From the NCBI GenBank assembly GCA_009838975.1, contig VXQO01000150.1, forward strand, positions 18,616 to 82,615: DNA of 64,000 nucleotides, read 5' to 3'. Within the stretch, counting starts at the first letter, position 1. Every line of letters begins with the position of its first letter. The notes under the pieces are model-generated. The model was not told where the DNA came from and searched no databases. It saw only the letters and a list, made by a program, of their open reading frames with translations. Origin of the DNA: Gemmatimonadota bacterium. GTDB taxonomy: Bacteria > Gemmatimonadota > Gemmatimonadetes > Longimicrobiales > Gaopeijiaceae. Shown in pieces: positions 8,062-17,051 of the stretch. The position numbers were made by a program, and so were the translations under genes.

Positions 8062-9033
8062 ATGAAGCGCATTGTGATTACCGGCGCCGCCGGGCAGATC
8101 GGTACCGAACTGGCAGCGAACCTCGCAGACCGATACGGAAGCGCCGCCGTCCTGGCCACGGATGTCCGTGATCCGGCCGAGTGGCAGAACGGCGGGCAGG
8201 CCGAGCAGCTCGATTGCATGGACCTCGAGGCCGTGCGACACACCGTCGTCCGCTTCGGCGCGGATGCGGTCTTCCATCTGGCGGCGGTCCTGTCCGCGGC
8301 GGCCGAAGCCGATCCCCTGAGGGCCTACCGGATCAACATGAACGGCCTCGTGAACGTGCTGCACGTGGCGGCCGAGACCGGTTGCCGCGTCTTCACGCCC
8401 AGTTCGATCGCCGCTTTCGGGCCCGAAACTCCACGGGACCCCGCGCCGCAGTCCACCGTGCAGCGTCCCACCACCATGTACGGGGTCACCAAGGTGGCAG
8501 GTGAGCTGCTCTGCGACTACTACCACAGCCGCTTTGGCGTCGATGCCCGGGGACTGCGCTTTCCGGGGCTGATCTCGTACACCGCTCCTCCCGGAGGAGG
8601 GACGACCGACTACGCGGTCGATATCTTTCACGCCGCGCTGCGCGAGGCGCGCTACACCTGCTTCCTGAAGGCCGACACGCGGATGGACATGATGTACATG
8701 CCCGACGCCATCCGCGCGGTGATCGAGTTAATGGAGGCGCCGCCCGATGCACTCACGCACCGAAACGCCTACAACGTCACGGCCATGCAGTTCACGCCGG
8801 CCGAACTCGCCGCCGAGATTCAGCGGCATATGCCGGCTTTTCTGATCGACTACAGCCCCGATCCCGTGCGCCAGTCCATCGCCGACTCCTGGCCCGCGCG
8901 GCTGGACGATTCCGAGGCGCGGGAACAATGGGGCTGGAGGCACCGCTACGAACTTCCGGACATGGTGGCGGACATGTTCAGGGGGTTGGATTCACAGACG
9001 GCCCGCATCGAAGCGGGTGCCGCCGGGAGGTAG
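8062..9033 (+). CDS. L-threonine 3-dehydrogenase, SDR (short-chain) type
   Basis: A 323-residue extended SDR with the glycine motif 'ITGAAGQIGTELA' (about residues 5-17), the NAD-binding 'FHLAAVLSAAAEADP' and the catalytic YxxxK in 'TTMYGVTKVAGE' (about 141-152). This set, in particular the 'AAVLSA.AE.DP' segment, is that of the UDP-galactose epimerase-like threonine dehydrogenase, which oxidises L-threonine to 2-amino-3-ketobutyrate with NAD+. The next gene encodes the enzyme that uses that product, which strongly supports the call. Confidence 0.85.
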   Translation: MKRIVITGAAGQIGTELAANLADRYGSAAVLATDVRDPAEWQNGGQAEQLDCMDLEAVRHTVVRFGADAVFHLAAVLSAAAEADPLRAYRINMNGLVNVLHVAAETGCRVFTPSSIAAFGPETPRDPAPQSTVQRPTTMYGVTKVAGELLCDYYHSRFGVDARGLRFPGLISYTAPPGGGTTDYAVDIFHAALREARYTCFLKADTRMDMMYMPDAIRAVIELMEAPPDALTHRNAYNVTAMQFTPAELAAEIQRHMPAFLIDYSPDPVRQSIADSWPARLDDSEAREQWGWRHRYELPDMVADMFRGLDSQTARIEAGAAGR

Positions 9034-9041
9034 CGCGGACT

Positions 9042-10274
9042 ATGCCGATGGATCGCCTGATCCCCGTGGTCGAGGGGCTTGTGGCCGGAATGGAGCAGCA
9101 GGGCACCGCGAAGGGCGCCGAGAACGTAGTCCGCGAGGTGGTGCCGCCGCAGGGCGGCCAGGGCCCGCGCTTCCTGCTGGAAGCCCAGGGCGACAAGCCG
9201 TTCATCCGCATGAACGCGAACTCCTACCTCGGGCTCAGCCTCCACCCCGAGGTCATCGAGGCCGAGGAGGTCACGGCGCGCTCGATGGGCGCGGGGCCCG
9301 GGGCAGTACGCTTCATTGCCGGCACCCACTCGCAGCACGTGGCGCTGGAGCGTGCGCTGGCCGCGTTTCACGGGCGCGAGGAGGGGATGATCTTCTCGTC
9401 GGCGTATGCGGCGGTGGTGAGCGCTCTGGTCTCCCTCACCGACAAGACCACGTTCGTGCTCTCCGACGAACTCAATCACAACTGCATCATCATGGCGATC
9501 CGGATGTCGCGTCCGGCGGGCAAGGCGATCTATCCTCACCTCGACATGGGTGCGCTCGACCGCCAGCTCGAAGCCGTCAAGGGGAAGGCGCGCCGCGCGA
9601 TCGTGGTCACCGACGGCATCTTCTCGATGCGCGGGGACCATGCGCCGGTGGACGAGATCATGGAGATCGTGGCGCGCCACGACGACGCCTTCCCCGAGAA
9701 CGTGGTGGTCCTGGTGGACGACTCCCACGGCGTGGGCGCGTTCGGCGCCACCGGCCGCGGCACGGAGGAGTACACGGGCAGCCCGCCCTGCGACCTGCTG
9801 GTCGGGACGCTCGGCAAGGCGTTCGGGGTCAACGGGGGCTACGTGGTGTCGGATTCCCCGGTGATCCGGTTCCTGCGCGAATCGTCGCCGCTGTACATCT
9901 ATTCCAACCCGATCACCGCGGGCGAGGCGGCGGCGGCAATGAAGTCCCTGGAGATCCTCACCGGCCCGGAGGGAGAGGGCCGGCTCCGCCACCTGCGGGC
10001 CCTTACGAAGCGCTTCGAGTCCGGACTCCTCGAGCGCGGCTTCGAAATCATCCCCGGCGATCACCCCATCGTGCCGATCATGGTGCGGAACACCGACGAG
10101 ACGCGCCGCCTGGTTGCGGCCCTCTTCGACGCCGGGGTGCTGGCGACGGGCCTCGCCTACCCCGTGGTGCCGCGCGGCGACGAGTCGATCCGCTTCCAGA
10201 TCAACGCCGACCACACCGAAGCCGGGATCGATTACGTGCTTGCGGCGTTGTCGGAGGCCCGCGCCGCCGGTTGA
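9042..10274 (+). CDS. kbl: 2-amino-3-ketobutyrate CoA ligase-like PLP enzyme
   Basis: A 410-residue alpha-oxoamine synthase family protein. ATG 9042 was chosen because conserved sequence begins just after it and it lies 8 bp past the upstream stop. The PLP lysine is in 'VGTLGKAFGVNGGY' (about residue 265), the cofactor aspartate in 'VLVDDSHGVGAFG', and substrate positions in 'NSYLGLSLHPEV'. With CoA it cleaves 2-amino-3-ketobutyrate to glycine and acetyl-CoA. Family members such as serine palmitoyltransferase and AONS cannot be excluded by sequence alone, but pairing with threonine dehydrogenase favours Kbl. Confidence 0.8.
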   Translation: MPMDRLIPVVEGLVAGMEQQGTAKGAENVVREVVPPQGGQGPRFLLEAQGDKPFIRMNANSYLGLSLHPEVIEAEEVTARSMGAGPGAVRFIAGTHSQHVALERALAAFHGREEGMIFSSAYAAVVSALVSLTDKTTFVLSDELNHNCIIMAIRMSRPAGKAIYPHLDMGALDRQLEAVKGKARRAIVVTDGIFSMRGDHAPVDEIMEIVARHDDAFPENVVVLVDDSHGVGAFGATGRGTEEYTGSPPCDLLVGTLGKAFGVNGGYVVSDSPVIRFLRESSPLYIYSNPITAGEAAAAMKSLEILTGPEGEGRLRHLRALTKRFESGLLERGFEIIPGDHPIVPIMVRNTDETRRLVAALFDAGVLATGLAYPVVPRGDESIRFQINADHTEAGIDYVLAALSEARAAG

Positions 10275-10288
10275 GCCGCGGGCGTGTG

Positions 10289-11044
10289 ATGCGGCTCGCC
10301 TTCATCTCCGACATCCACGGCAACCTGCCCGCGCTGGACGCCGTCCTGGCCGACATCTCGCTGCGGGAAGTCGACGCCACCTACCACCTGGGCGACCTCG
10401 TGGGATACGGCCCCTGGCCCAACGAGGTCATCGACCGGATACGCGCCCGGGGGATCGCCGGGATAGCGGGCAACTACGACACGACCGTCGCGCTCGGACA
10501 CGATACCTGCGGCTGCCAGCACGACGACCCGGTCCGGAAAGCCCTCTCCGTCGAGAGCTACCGGTGGACCGCGGCGAAGGTGTCGCCCGGGAACAAGCGC
10601 TTCCTCGCCAGCCTGCCCTTCCGCCTCGACCTGCGCCCATTCGGGGGCCACGAGGCGGGACCCGCCGTGATCATCGTGCACGGCGCCGCCACCCTGAACA
10701 CCGTCTACTGGCGCGAGGATCGCACGGAGAGCTTCTGCAGGAAGATGATCGCGCGTCTTGGCGCAAAGGCGGGGGACGTGGTTCTCTTCGGACACACCCA
10801 CAAGCCGTGGTCCCGCGTCGTCGACGGACGGACTCTGGTCAACACCGGTTCGGTGGGGCGGCCCAAGGACGGCGATCCCCGAGGGTCATATGCCGTGGTC
10901 GACCTGGGCGCCGACGGGACGGACATCCGGTTCCCCAGGGTTGCCTATGATCTGGACCGGGCGAGTGCGGCGATCGTCGCGGCAGGTCTTCCACCGGCGC
11001 TCGGGGTCCTCCTGAGGACGGGCGGGGTCAGAACCTCGGACTGA
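10289..11044 (+). CDS. Metallophosphoesterase, YfcE/MJ0936-like
   Basis: A 251-residue calcineurin-fold phosphodiesterase. Metal ligands are visible in order: 'SDIHGN' (about residues 7-12), 'GDLVGYG', 'GNYD' (where most members have GNHD), 'IVHGA' and 'GHTHKPW'. It probably hydrolyses phosphodiester or phosphomonoester bonds with a dinuclear metal centre; the substrate is unknown. ATG 10289 is preceded in frame by GTG 10286, an equally possible start. The last 17 bases overlap the 3' end of the convergent outer-membrane gene. Confidence 0.8.
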   Translation: MRLAFISDIHGNLPALDAVLADISLREVDATYHLGDLVGYGPWPNEVIDRIRARGIAGIAGNYDTTVALGHDTCGCQHDDPVRKALSVESYRWTAAKVSPGNKRFLASLPFRLDLRPFGGHEAGPAVIIVHGAATLNTVYWREDRTESFCRKMIARLGAKAGDVVLFGHTHKPWSRVVDGRTLVNTGSVGRPKDGDPRGSYAVVDLGADGTDIRFPRVAYDLDRASAAIVAAGLPPALGVLLRTGGVRTSD

Positions 11045-12173
11045 CCGTCAGACTGAACGACATCGAGAAGCGCTGGTAGTAGGCACCGCTGAAGTTGGTC
11101 TCGGCCCTCCTCCAGCCGCCTCCGATCCCTGCGCGCACTCCGTCGCGGAGAAAACGCGTCACCTGGGCGAAGACGATGGTCGCATTGTCCGCTTCCTCGC
11201 CCGGGATCAGGAAATCCTGCTGGTTGATATACCTCTTCACGGCCCACAGCCCCTGCAGGTCGAGTTGCGTGTCTTCGCCCAGTTCCACGCTGCCCTCGAC
11301 CTCGATCCTGCCGGCGTTGTAGTCGACCCGTCTGGAATTCGACCGGCTCCGCGTACCGTGGGCCCGGAGTGCCAGCTGGAACCCTTGTGTGTCGCGCCGG
11401 TCCAGGGTGAATTCGCCGCCGATTCGTGCTGCATTGTCCCTGCGGAGCAGTCCTTCGCCCTGCTTCGGGTAGCTGTGATGGAGATACGTCCCGAAGAATC
11501 GCAGGGTCGACTGGTCGCGGATCTCCGGGTCACGGGTTTCCGGACGGCCCCGGAAGAACATCTGAACACCCGCTTCAAGACCTGCCGAGCGGCGGTCGAG
11601 ATCGTCCAGGGCCGGCAGGTCGGCCGTGTAGTCCTTGGTCTCGCCGGTCAGCTGGCCATAGAAGGCCATGTCCGTGGCCAAGGCTCTGGAGTAGTTCGCA
11701 ACGACGGCCCCCGCACTGTACCCGGGCGCCAGATAGAGGGGCAGCGGCGGCCGGTCCGCAATATGCCTTGAGTCCAGAGAGGGGACGATGAGCAGCGTGC
11801 CCCCGCCGAGCCGCTGCCGGTAGTCGGCCTGCACCCTTCCGGAGAGTTCGCGCGGCGCATAGTTGCGCGCCTGAAAACCGTCGGTCCAGAACTGGCGCAT
11901 TCCGAAATCGAAATCCGTGCTCAGCGATCGCCCGTTGCCCGCCATGAAGATCAGCCTGCCGTTTGCTCCCATCTCGCCGGACGCACCGAGCGCGCTGTCG
12001 GTGGAATCGACCTGGGGCACGGCTATGGACAGGAAATTCCCGTCGCTCCCGTACACCTCGCCGCCCACGCCCATGGTGATGGACACATTCTCCAGCCGGA
12101 CCTGACCGGACGCGGTCCCGCCTCCCAGGGCCAGGGCCAGAACGCCGAGCATCACCATGCCGTTGCGGTTCAC
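11028..12173 (-). CDS. Outer-membrane beta-barrel protein of unknown function
   Basis: A 381-residue protein with a signal peptide (MVMLGVLALALGGGTASGQ, cleavage near residue 24). The rest alternates polar and hydrophobic residues in short strands, e.g. 'GRLIFMAGN', 'LRFFGTYLHHSYP', 'GFQLALRAHGTRS' and 'YYQRFSMSFSLTVSPRF'. The final residue is phenylalanine, the outer-membrane assembly signal. I do not recognise the family. It is the last gene of the kinase-regulator-coiled-coil operon and overlaps the preceding start by 4 bp, so it is probably produced with that exported protein. Confidence 0.65.
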   Translation of the reverse strand: MNRNGMVMLGVLALALGGGTASGQVRLENVSITMGVGGEVYGSDGNFLSIAVPQVDSTDSALGASGEMGANGRLIFMAGNGRSLSTDFDFGMRQFWTDGFQARNYAPRELSGRVQADYRQRLGGGTLLIVPSLDSRHIADRPPLPLYLAPGYSAGAVVANYSRALATDMAFYGQLTGETKDYTADLPALDDLDRRSAGLEAGVQMFFRGRPETRDPEIRDQSTLRFFGTYLHHSYPKQGEGLLRRDNAARIGGEFTLDRRDTQGFQLALRAHGTRSRSNSRRVDYNAGRIEVEGSVELGEDTQLDLQGLWAVKRYINQQDFLIPGEEADNATIVFAQVTRFLRDGVRAGIGGGWRRAETNFSGAYYQRFSMSFSLTVSPRF

Positions 12174-13072
12174 ATTCGCCTCCTCGCCGCTTCTGCGCGC
12201 AGCTCCCGCGCCCTCTCCAGCAACAGTTCAACACGCGCGATCATCTCGTCCCTGTACGCCTCCATGAGTTCGATCCGCTGTTCGGGGGTCTGCGTGCGAT
12301 CCGCTGCCGTGGTATCGCCAACGATCTCCGGGCCGCCCTCGGTTGTGGGCACGACGGGGATGGTCATGTCGCCGAAGCGCCTGATCCTCGCACTGAGGTC
12401 GGCAGTGCTCCGGTCACGTTCCAGCCGCCGTCTGTCGGTCGCGATCTTCTCCTCGATCTCCACGACCCCCGCGCTGTCACGAAGCGCACGGTTTTCCAGC
12501 AGCGTGGCCTTCCGCTCGAGATCCTCGGCCGTGTCGTCGTCGCGGGCGACCACTTCGGGCATGGGTTCCAGCACCAGAAGCAGATTGGGGGCAAGCTGGC
12601 GCTCCACCTCCTCCAGACGCTCGTGCCAGAAGTTGTACAGCGAAATCGACTCATCGAGCGAGTCCCCCAGCGGCGTACCCCGGATGGTGTTGTTGAGTAT
12701 CTCCAGGTAGTTGTCCAGCGCGCCGATGAACGAATCACCCACCTGCTCCCATTCTTCCGTTTCCACTCGGACCTGGCCCTGGGCTATGGTTCTCTCGGTC
12801 GAGAGCGACAGGATCTCGCCGAGGATCCGCTCGGCTCGCGCCGGATTGCTTTCAACCTGCTGCAGGCGCTCGTCGATCAGCCTGTTCCAATTCTCTTCCA
12901 GAACGCGGAATTCCGCCGCTGCGGCCTCGTATCTGCGGTAGGCGGCGTCGTAGACGCCATTCCAGTACTCGACGAGCTCGAGGGGACTCCGGCCAACCTC
13001 CTGCGCACCCGCACGGGAGGGCGCGAGCGTTGCCGCCACAGCGGCGGCAGTCAGCAGGAGAAAGGCCCTCAT
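12170..13072 (-). CDS. Exported coiled-coil protein, unknown function
   Basis: A 300-residue protein with a clear signal peptide (AFLLLTAAAVAATLAPSRAGAQ, cleavage after about residue 23). The mature part is almost wholly helical and rich in Glu/Arg/Ala with heptad-like spacing, interrupted by an Asp/Thr/Pro segment about residues 240-265. Its ends ('MEAYRDEMIARVELLLERARELRAE') look like coiled coil. It sits between the NtrC-type regulator (2-bp gap) and the barrel gene (4-bp overlap). A periplasmic structural or adaptor role is inferred only from this. Confidence 0.6.
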   Translation of the reverse strand: MRAFLLLTAAAVAATLAPSRAGAQEVGRSPLELVEYWNGVYDAAYRRYEAAAAEFRVLEENWNRLIDERLQQVESNPARAERILGEILSLSTERTIAQGQVRVETEEWEQVGDSFIGALDNYLEILNNTIRGTPLGDSLDESISLYNFWHERLEEVERQLAPNLLLVLEPMPEVVARDDDTAEDLERKATLLENRALRDSAGVVEIEEKIATDRRRLERDRSTADLSARIRRFGDMTIPVVPTTEGGPEIVGDTTAADRTQTPEQRIELMEAYRDEMIARVELLLERARELRAEAARRRM

Positions 13073-13074
13073 CG

Positions 13075-14487
13075 CTAGATCCCGTACTTCTTCGTCTTGT
13101 ACTCGAGCGTGCTCTTGTTGATCCCCAGGAGCCGGGCGGCCTCGGCCTTTACGCCTCCCGTGCGGGCAAGCGCCTGCCGAACCAGCCGCTCCTCGATCCC
13201 TTCCATGGTACGGCGCAGATCCTTGCCGTCTCCCAGGGCACCCCCGGCCAATTGCAGGTCAAGGGTACCGCCGAGGTTGGCCAGGAACGGAAGGTCGTCC
13301 TCAGTCAGCGTGTCACCCTCGGCCAGTACGAGAGCACGTTCGATCACGTTCTCCAGTTCGCGCACGTTGCCGGGCCAGTCGTATTCCTCCAGCCGCTGCA
13401 GGGCCACCGGGTCCAGCGCCGTCACGTCGGAGCGGGTGCGTGCCTGCAGCTTCCCTATGAAGTGCTCGGCCAGCAGCCCGATGTCGTCCTTGCGCTGCCG
13501 AAGCGGAGGAACCTCCATCGCGACAACGTGCAGCCGGTAGTACAGGTCTTCGCGGAAGTCGTCGCCGGTGAGCAGCTCCTGGGCGGGGGTGTTGCTGGCC
13601 GCGACGATCCGCACATCGACGGCGATGGTCTCCTCGCCCCCCAGGCGTTCGAGCTCCCGCTCCTGCAGGACGCGCAGAAGACGCACCTGCGTGGCCGGGG
13701 CCATGGTCGAGATCTCGTCCAGAAACAGCGTGCCTCCGTCTGCGAGCTCGAAGCGTCCACGGCGCTTCCTTTCGGCACCGGTGAAGGCGCCCCGTTCGTG
13801 TCCGAACAGTTCGGAGTCGAGCAGGCCCTCGGGAAGGGCGCCGCAGTTCACGCGGACAAAGGGGCCCTTGTGGCGCGCGGACCGCGCGTGGATGGCCCGT
13901 GCCACCAGCTCCTTGCCCGTTCCCGACTCCCCGTAGACCATCACCGTCGAGTCCGACCGGGCCACCCGCGCCAACAGACGCTTGACCTTCCTGATCGCCT
14001 CGGACTCGCCGACCATCTCGCCGTACGGCACGTCGGGCTCGTCGTCGCCCTCGCTCCGCAGGTAGGTGTTCTCGACCCGCAGCGCCAGATTCTCGCGCTG
14101 CAGACGCAACCGCTCGTCACGCTCCCTGAGGATGCGATCCACCTTGATCGCGAACTCTTCCGACGAGAAGTCCTTCGAGATGAAGTCGCAGGCGCCCATC
14201 TTCATGGCCTCGACCGCCTTCTCGATGGTGCCGTAGCCGGTGATGAGCAGGACGTCCGTATCGGGAGCGGTCTTCTTGACCTCTTCGAGCACCTTCATTC
14301 CATCGACCCTGGCCATCTTGAGATCGGTGATGACCAGGTCGGCGCCCTCGTCATGCAACAGCCGGAGGCCCTCCCGCCCGCCGCGTGCGGAGAGGGTCTT
14401 GTGGCCGCGACGGCGCATCAGCAATTCCAGCCCTTCCCTCATCGAGTCGTGATCGTCGATGATGAGCACGCGCCTGGAAGCGTCCAT
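13075..14487 (-). CDS. Sigma54-dependent NtrC-family response regulator
   Basis: A 470-residue protein with three modules. The receiver domain (1-120) has acidic pocket 'IIDDHDS' and phospho-acceptor D55 in 'LVITDLKM'. The AAA+ sigma54-interaction domain (about 145-385) has Walker A 'GESGTGKE', the sigma54 contact loop 'GAFTGA' and Walker B 'GTLFLDEI'. The Fis-type helix-turn-helix at the C-terminus is 'VKAEAARLLGINKSTLEYK'. It activates sigma54 promoters when phosphorylated by the adjacent kinase, whose stop precedes this ATG directly. Confidence 0.93.
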   Translation of the reverse strand: MDASRRVLIIDDHDSMREGLELLMRRRGHKTLSARGGREGLRLLHDEGADLVITDLKMARVDGMKVLEEVKKTAPDTDVLLITGYGTIEKAVEAMKMGACDFISKDFSSEEFAIKVDRILRERDERLRLQRENLALRVENTYLRSEGDDEPDVPYGEMVGESEAIRKVKRLLARVARSDSTVMVYGESGTGKELVARAIHARSARHKGPFVRVNCGALPEGLLDSELFGHERGAFTGAERKRRGRFELADGGTLFLDEISTMAPATQVRLLRVLQERELERLGGEETIAVDVRIVAASNTPAQELLTGDDFREDLYYRLHVVAMEVPPLRQRKDDIGLLAEHFIGKLQARTRSDVTALDPVALQRLEEYDWPGNVRELENVIERALVLAEGDTLTEDDLPFLANLGGTLDLQLAGGALGDGKDLRRTMEGIEERLVRQALARTGGVKAEAARLLGINKSTLEYKTKKYGI

Positions 14488-15966
14488 CTATTTCCTCCCT
14501 CCCCGGGGGCCCTGCCGCTGGACATCGGCGGCGGGCAGATCCTCGGAGCCTCTCAAGTATACGTGGAACTCCGCACCCTTCCCAATCGACTCCGGTCCGG
14601 TGGGTTGCGGCATCAGCTCCACCCGACCGTAGTTGGCCTCGACGAGCTTCCTGACGATGGCCAGCCCCAACCCCGCGCCCTGCTCCTTGTCGCCGACGAA
14701 GGGTTCGAAGATTCGCTCTCGCAGCTCTTCCGGGACTCCCGGCCCGTCGTCGCGAACCGAGACTCGCACTTCTCCGCGCCGCCTGGCGACATCCACCCAC
14801 ACCGTGGTGCCGGCCTGGGCGGCGTTGCGCAGCAGATTGAGCACGAGGCGCTTCACCTGCTGCGGGTCGGCCGATGCGACGACCGGCGTGGCCGGCAGGC
14901 CGAGATGGAGCTCGCCGCCCTTTCTGTCCAGCTCGAGCTCGGCCAGGGCAACGGCCTCGCGCACCGGCTCGCGCACGTCGTGCAGCACCACCTTGCTCTC
15001 GCCGGGACGAGCGTAGCCCAGAAACTCGTTGATGACGCCATTCAGGCCAACGACCTCTTTTCGCACCCTTTCGAGAATCCGTCGCCGCTCCTCGCGGTCC
15101 TCGGTTTCGATCGCCGCGGCGGAGAACAGCTCCAGTCCCCCGAGCGGGTTGCGGATCTCGTGGGCGACCTGGGACAGCATCAGGCGCATCTGCTCGTCTC
15201 TTCGCTGAATCCCCGAGCGCATCCGCTCCATGGCGCGAGCGAGGCGTGAGAGCTCGTCCTCACCGTCCAGGGTCACCGGGCGGTCCATCCAGCCCCGCTG
15301 GATCCGCAGGGCCGCTCTGCTCAAGGTCTCCAGGCGCCCGACGATCCCGCCGGCCAGGCGCCACCCGAATAGCGCGGCGAGCGCTGCAGCACCCAGTGAG
15401 AGGCCAACGATAGTCCACCTGAGGGTATCGAGCGTCTCCAGGTAGTCAGCGCGCATGCGTACTCCCAGGAACGCGCCATCCGCAATCCTCCGGATTCCGT
15501 ACTTGTAGACCTGCCCGTCGGCAGCGGGGGCCAAGGTGGTAGTGGCGAATCCGTTCCGATAGGCCTCCGGCACCTCGACAAAGACGTAGGGCTGCACCCA
15601 GCTGAGTTCCTGGCCAATTCCGACCGAGTCTGCCGGTGCCGGCGTCGCTACCACTCTCGCCACGCGATCGCCGGGCATCCAGCGGAACACGTCGGCGCCG
15701 TCAACGAAGCCGGTCACGAGTCTCTGAAGCGCGCTCTGAATGTCCCTCCACTCGTCGGTGTCCTCGGCACCGGGCTCCAGCAGGAGGAGGGCCTCGTCCA
15801 CCCCCAATACCAGTTCGTGCGCCACCCCGGCCACGTCCAGCAACCGGTGCTCCAGCGATTCCTCCAGTTGTCTGCTGGCCGCGTTCCACGCCAGCACCCC
15901 CTCGAGCGCCGTCGCGAGAATCGCGAACGCGACGAACAGCACGGTGAAGCGGTTCCGCAGACTCAC
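14488..15966 (-). CDS. Membrane sensor histidine kinase (NtrB/ZraS-like)
   Basis: A 492-residue kinase starting at GTG 15966, where the N-terminus becomes a proper membrane helix (about residues 7-27). An extracytoplasmic sensor of about 155 residues follows, then a second helix (184-208), HAMP (about 209-262), and HisKA with phospho-histidine H269 in 'SQVAHEIRNPLGG'. The HATPase domain shows N box 'LLRNAAQAG', G1 'DDGPGVPEE' and 'GAGLGLAIVRKL'. It phosphorylates the NtrC-type regulator encoded immediately downstream. The ligand is unknown; the downstream envelope proteins suggest an envelope signal. Confidence 0.9.
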   Translation of the reverse strand: MSLRNRFTVLFVAFAILATALEGVLAWNAASRQLEESLEHRLLDVAGVAHELVLGVDEALLLLEPGAEDTDEWRDIQSALQRLVTGFVDGADVFRWMPGDRVARVVATPAPADSVGIGQELSWVQPYVFVEVPEAYRNGFATTTLAPAADGQVYKYGIRRIADGAFLGVRMRADYLETLDTLRWTIVGLSLGAAALAALFGWRLAGGIVGRLETLSRAALRIQRGWMDRPVTLDGEDELSRLARAMERMRSGIQRRDEQMRLMLSQVAHEIRNPLGGLELFSAAAIETEDREERRRILERVRKEVVGLNGVINEFLGYARPGESKVVLHDVREPVREAVALAELELDRKGGELHLGLPATPVVASADPQQVKRLVLNLLRNAAQAGTTVWVDVARRRGEVRVSVRDDGPGVPEELRERIFEPFVGDKEQGAGLGLAIVRKLVEANYGRVELMPQPTGPESIGKGAEFHVYLRGSEDLPAADVQRQGPRGGRK

Positions 15967-16012
15967 CGACCGGCCCTCGGCAGCCCGTGGGTGAATCCGC
16001 GCGAGCGGGCTG

Positions 16013-17047
16013 CTACGTTCCGCATGTGACCGGGTCCAGTCTGACCTCCGAGAACTCGACCGGCGCGGGCGCCCTCGGTGCGAACACGATGTGGAACGGA
16101 CGGACAATGCGGTGCGCGGGAACACAGAAGTCGCCCGGTATGCGCTCCACCCACTCCACCTTCGTACCGGCGGCGATCGTGATCACACTGCGTATCTCGG
16201 CCGAGTCCCCAACCTCTTCGCGCACGCCCAGGAAACCTGCGAGGACCATGTCGGTTTCCCAGTCCACGCCGGGGGGAAGGGTGCGCGCGCCATGGTTGTG
16301 CTCTCTCCAGAATTCGTCCCACGCCGCCTGCGTCTCCTTCGTGTCTCCCTCGTCGGGCGTGCGGAAGACGAAGGTCGTGTGCGTGTCCCAGCCGGTGTCG
16401 GTCCCCTTCGCTACGGTTCCAAAGGGCAGGCTGCCGACATACGCTGACCGGAAGGCCGTTCCCACCGTTTGCGTCCGCACCATCTGAACGAACTGGACCA
16501 CCTTCGCCGCGTCCACGTCGGGACCGGATCCGGCCGTGACGAGGGTGGCCAGCGTTCCTGACGCGCAACGGACCCACACCCTGTTTTGCGCGCTGGGGGC
16601 ATCGATGATTCGCAGAGTTATCCTGCTGTTGTCGCCCTCGCATTCCGTGAGTTCGAGCGGCGGGACCTCGGCGAGCTGGAAGTTCGGATCCTTGTCGAGC
16701 GCCTGGATGACCCGGGAATAGTTGTCTGCATACTGCAGCGGCAATCCGGGGTTTCGCCTTCCCTCCTGTTCCCCCACGACGTCCCTGTAGCCGATTTCCT
16801 CATACATCGTCCAGCCGCCACCCGATGCCCATTCGATCTCCTGCCTGAGCCAGCCGAGCCCCAGGTGCAGCGGCGTCTCCACGGTGACGTGGATCTCTCC
16901 GGACCGTCCAAACGGCACTCCATTGCCTGGATTGGTGACACCGCAACCTGGAACAAGCAGGTAACTGATGGTCAGACTTACGGTTACATGGAATGGCGCG
17001 TGACGCCGCCCCCTTTTCCCGTCTCTCCGCGCGGTGTATCTTTCCAT
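16013..17047 (-). CDS. Putative lipoprotein of unknown function
   Basis: An approximately 344-residue protein. The proposed ATG at 17047 gives a basic N-terminus, a hydrophobic stretch 'VTVSLTISYLLVPGC' and a lipobox-like LVPGC, so lipid attachment at that cysteine is likely. The mature part has mixed alpha/beta composition with two cysteines near the C-terminus (GDFCVPAH, PVTCGT). No known domain is recognised. It is transcribed divergently from pyrE, and the start codons are 5 bp apart or overlap if ATG 17053 is used, so each promoter would lie inside the other gene. Confidence 0.6.
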   Translation of the reverse strand: MERYTARRDGKRGRRHAPFHVTVSLTISYLLVPGCGVTNPGNGVPFGRSGEIHVTVETPLHLGLGWLRQEIEWASGGGWTMYEEIGYRDVVGEQEGRRNPGLPLQYADNYSRVIQALDKDPNFQLAEVPPLELTECEGDNSRITLRIIDAPSAQNRVWVRCASGTLATLVTAGSGPDVDAAKVVQFVQMVRTQTVGTAFRSAYVGSLPFGTVAKGTDTGWDTHTTFVFRTPDEGDTKETQAAWDEFWREHNHGARTLPPGVDWETDMVLAGFLGVREEVGDSAEIRSVITIAAGTKVEWVERIPGDFCVPAHRIVRPFHIVFAPRAPAPVEFSEVRLDPVTCGT

Positions 17048-17051
17048 CAGC

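Noticed and set aside
13030..15249. A 739-codon open frame on the plus strand
   Set aside because: It is antisense to the NtrC-type regulator and histidine kinase, which have complete catalytic motifs; the frame is an effect of high GC and has no recognisable domain.
14488..16125. Longer start for the histidine kinase at 16125
   Set aside because: The extra 53 residues are Arg/Ser-rich and overlap the neighbouring lipoprotein gene. GTG 15966 starts directly before the first membrane helix.
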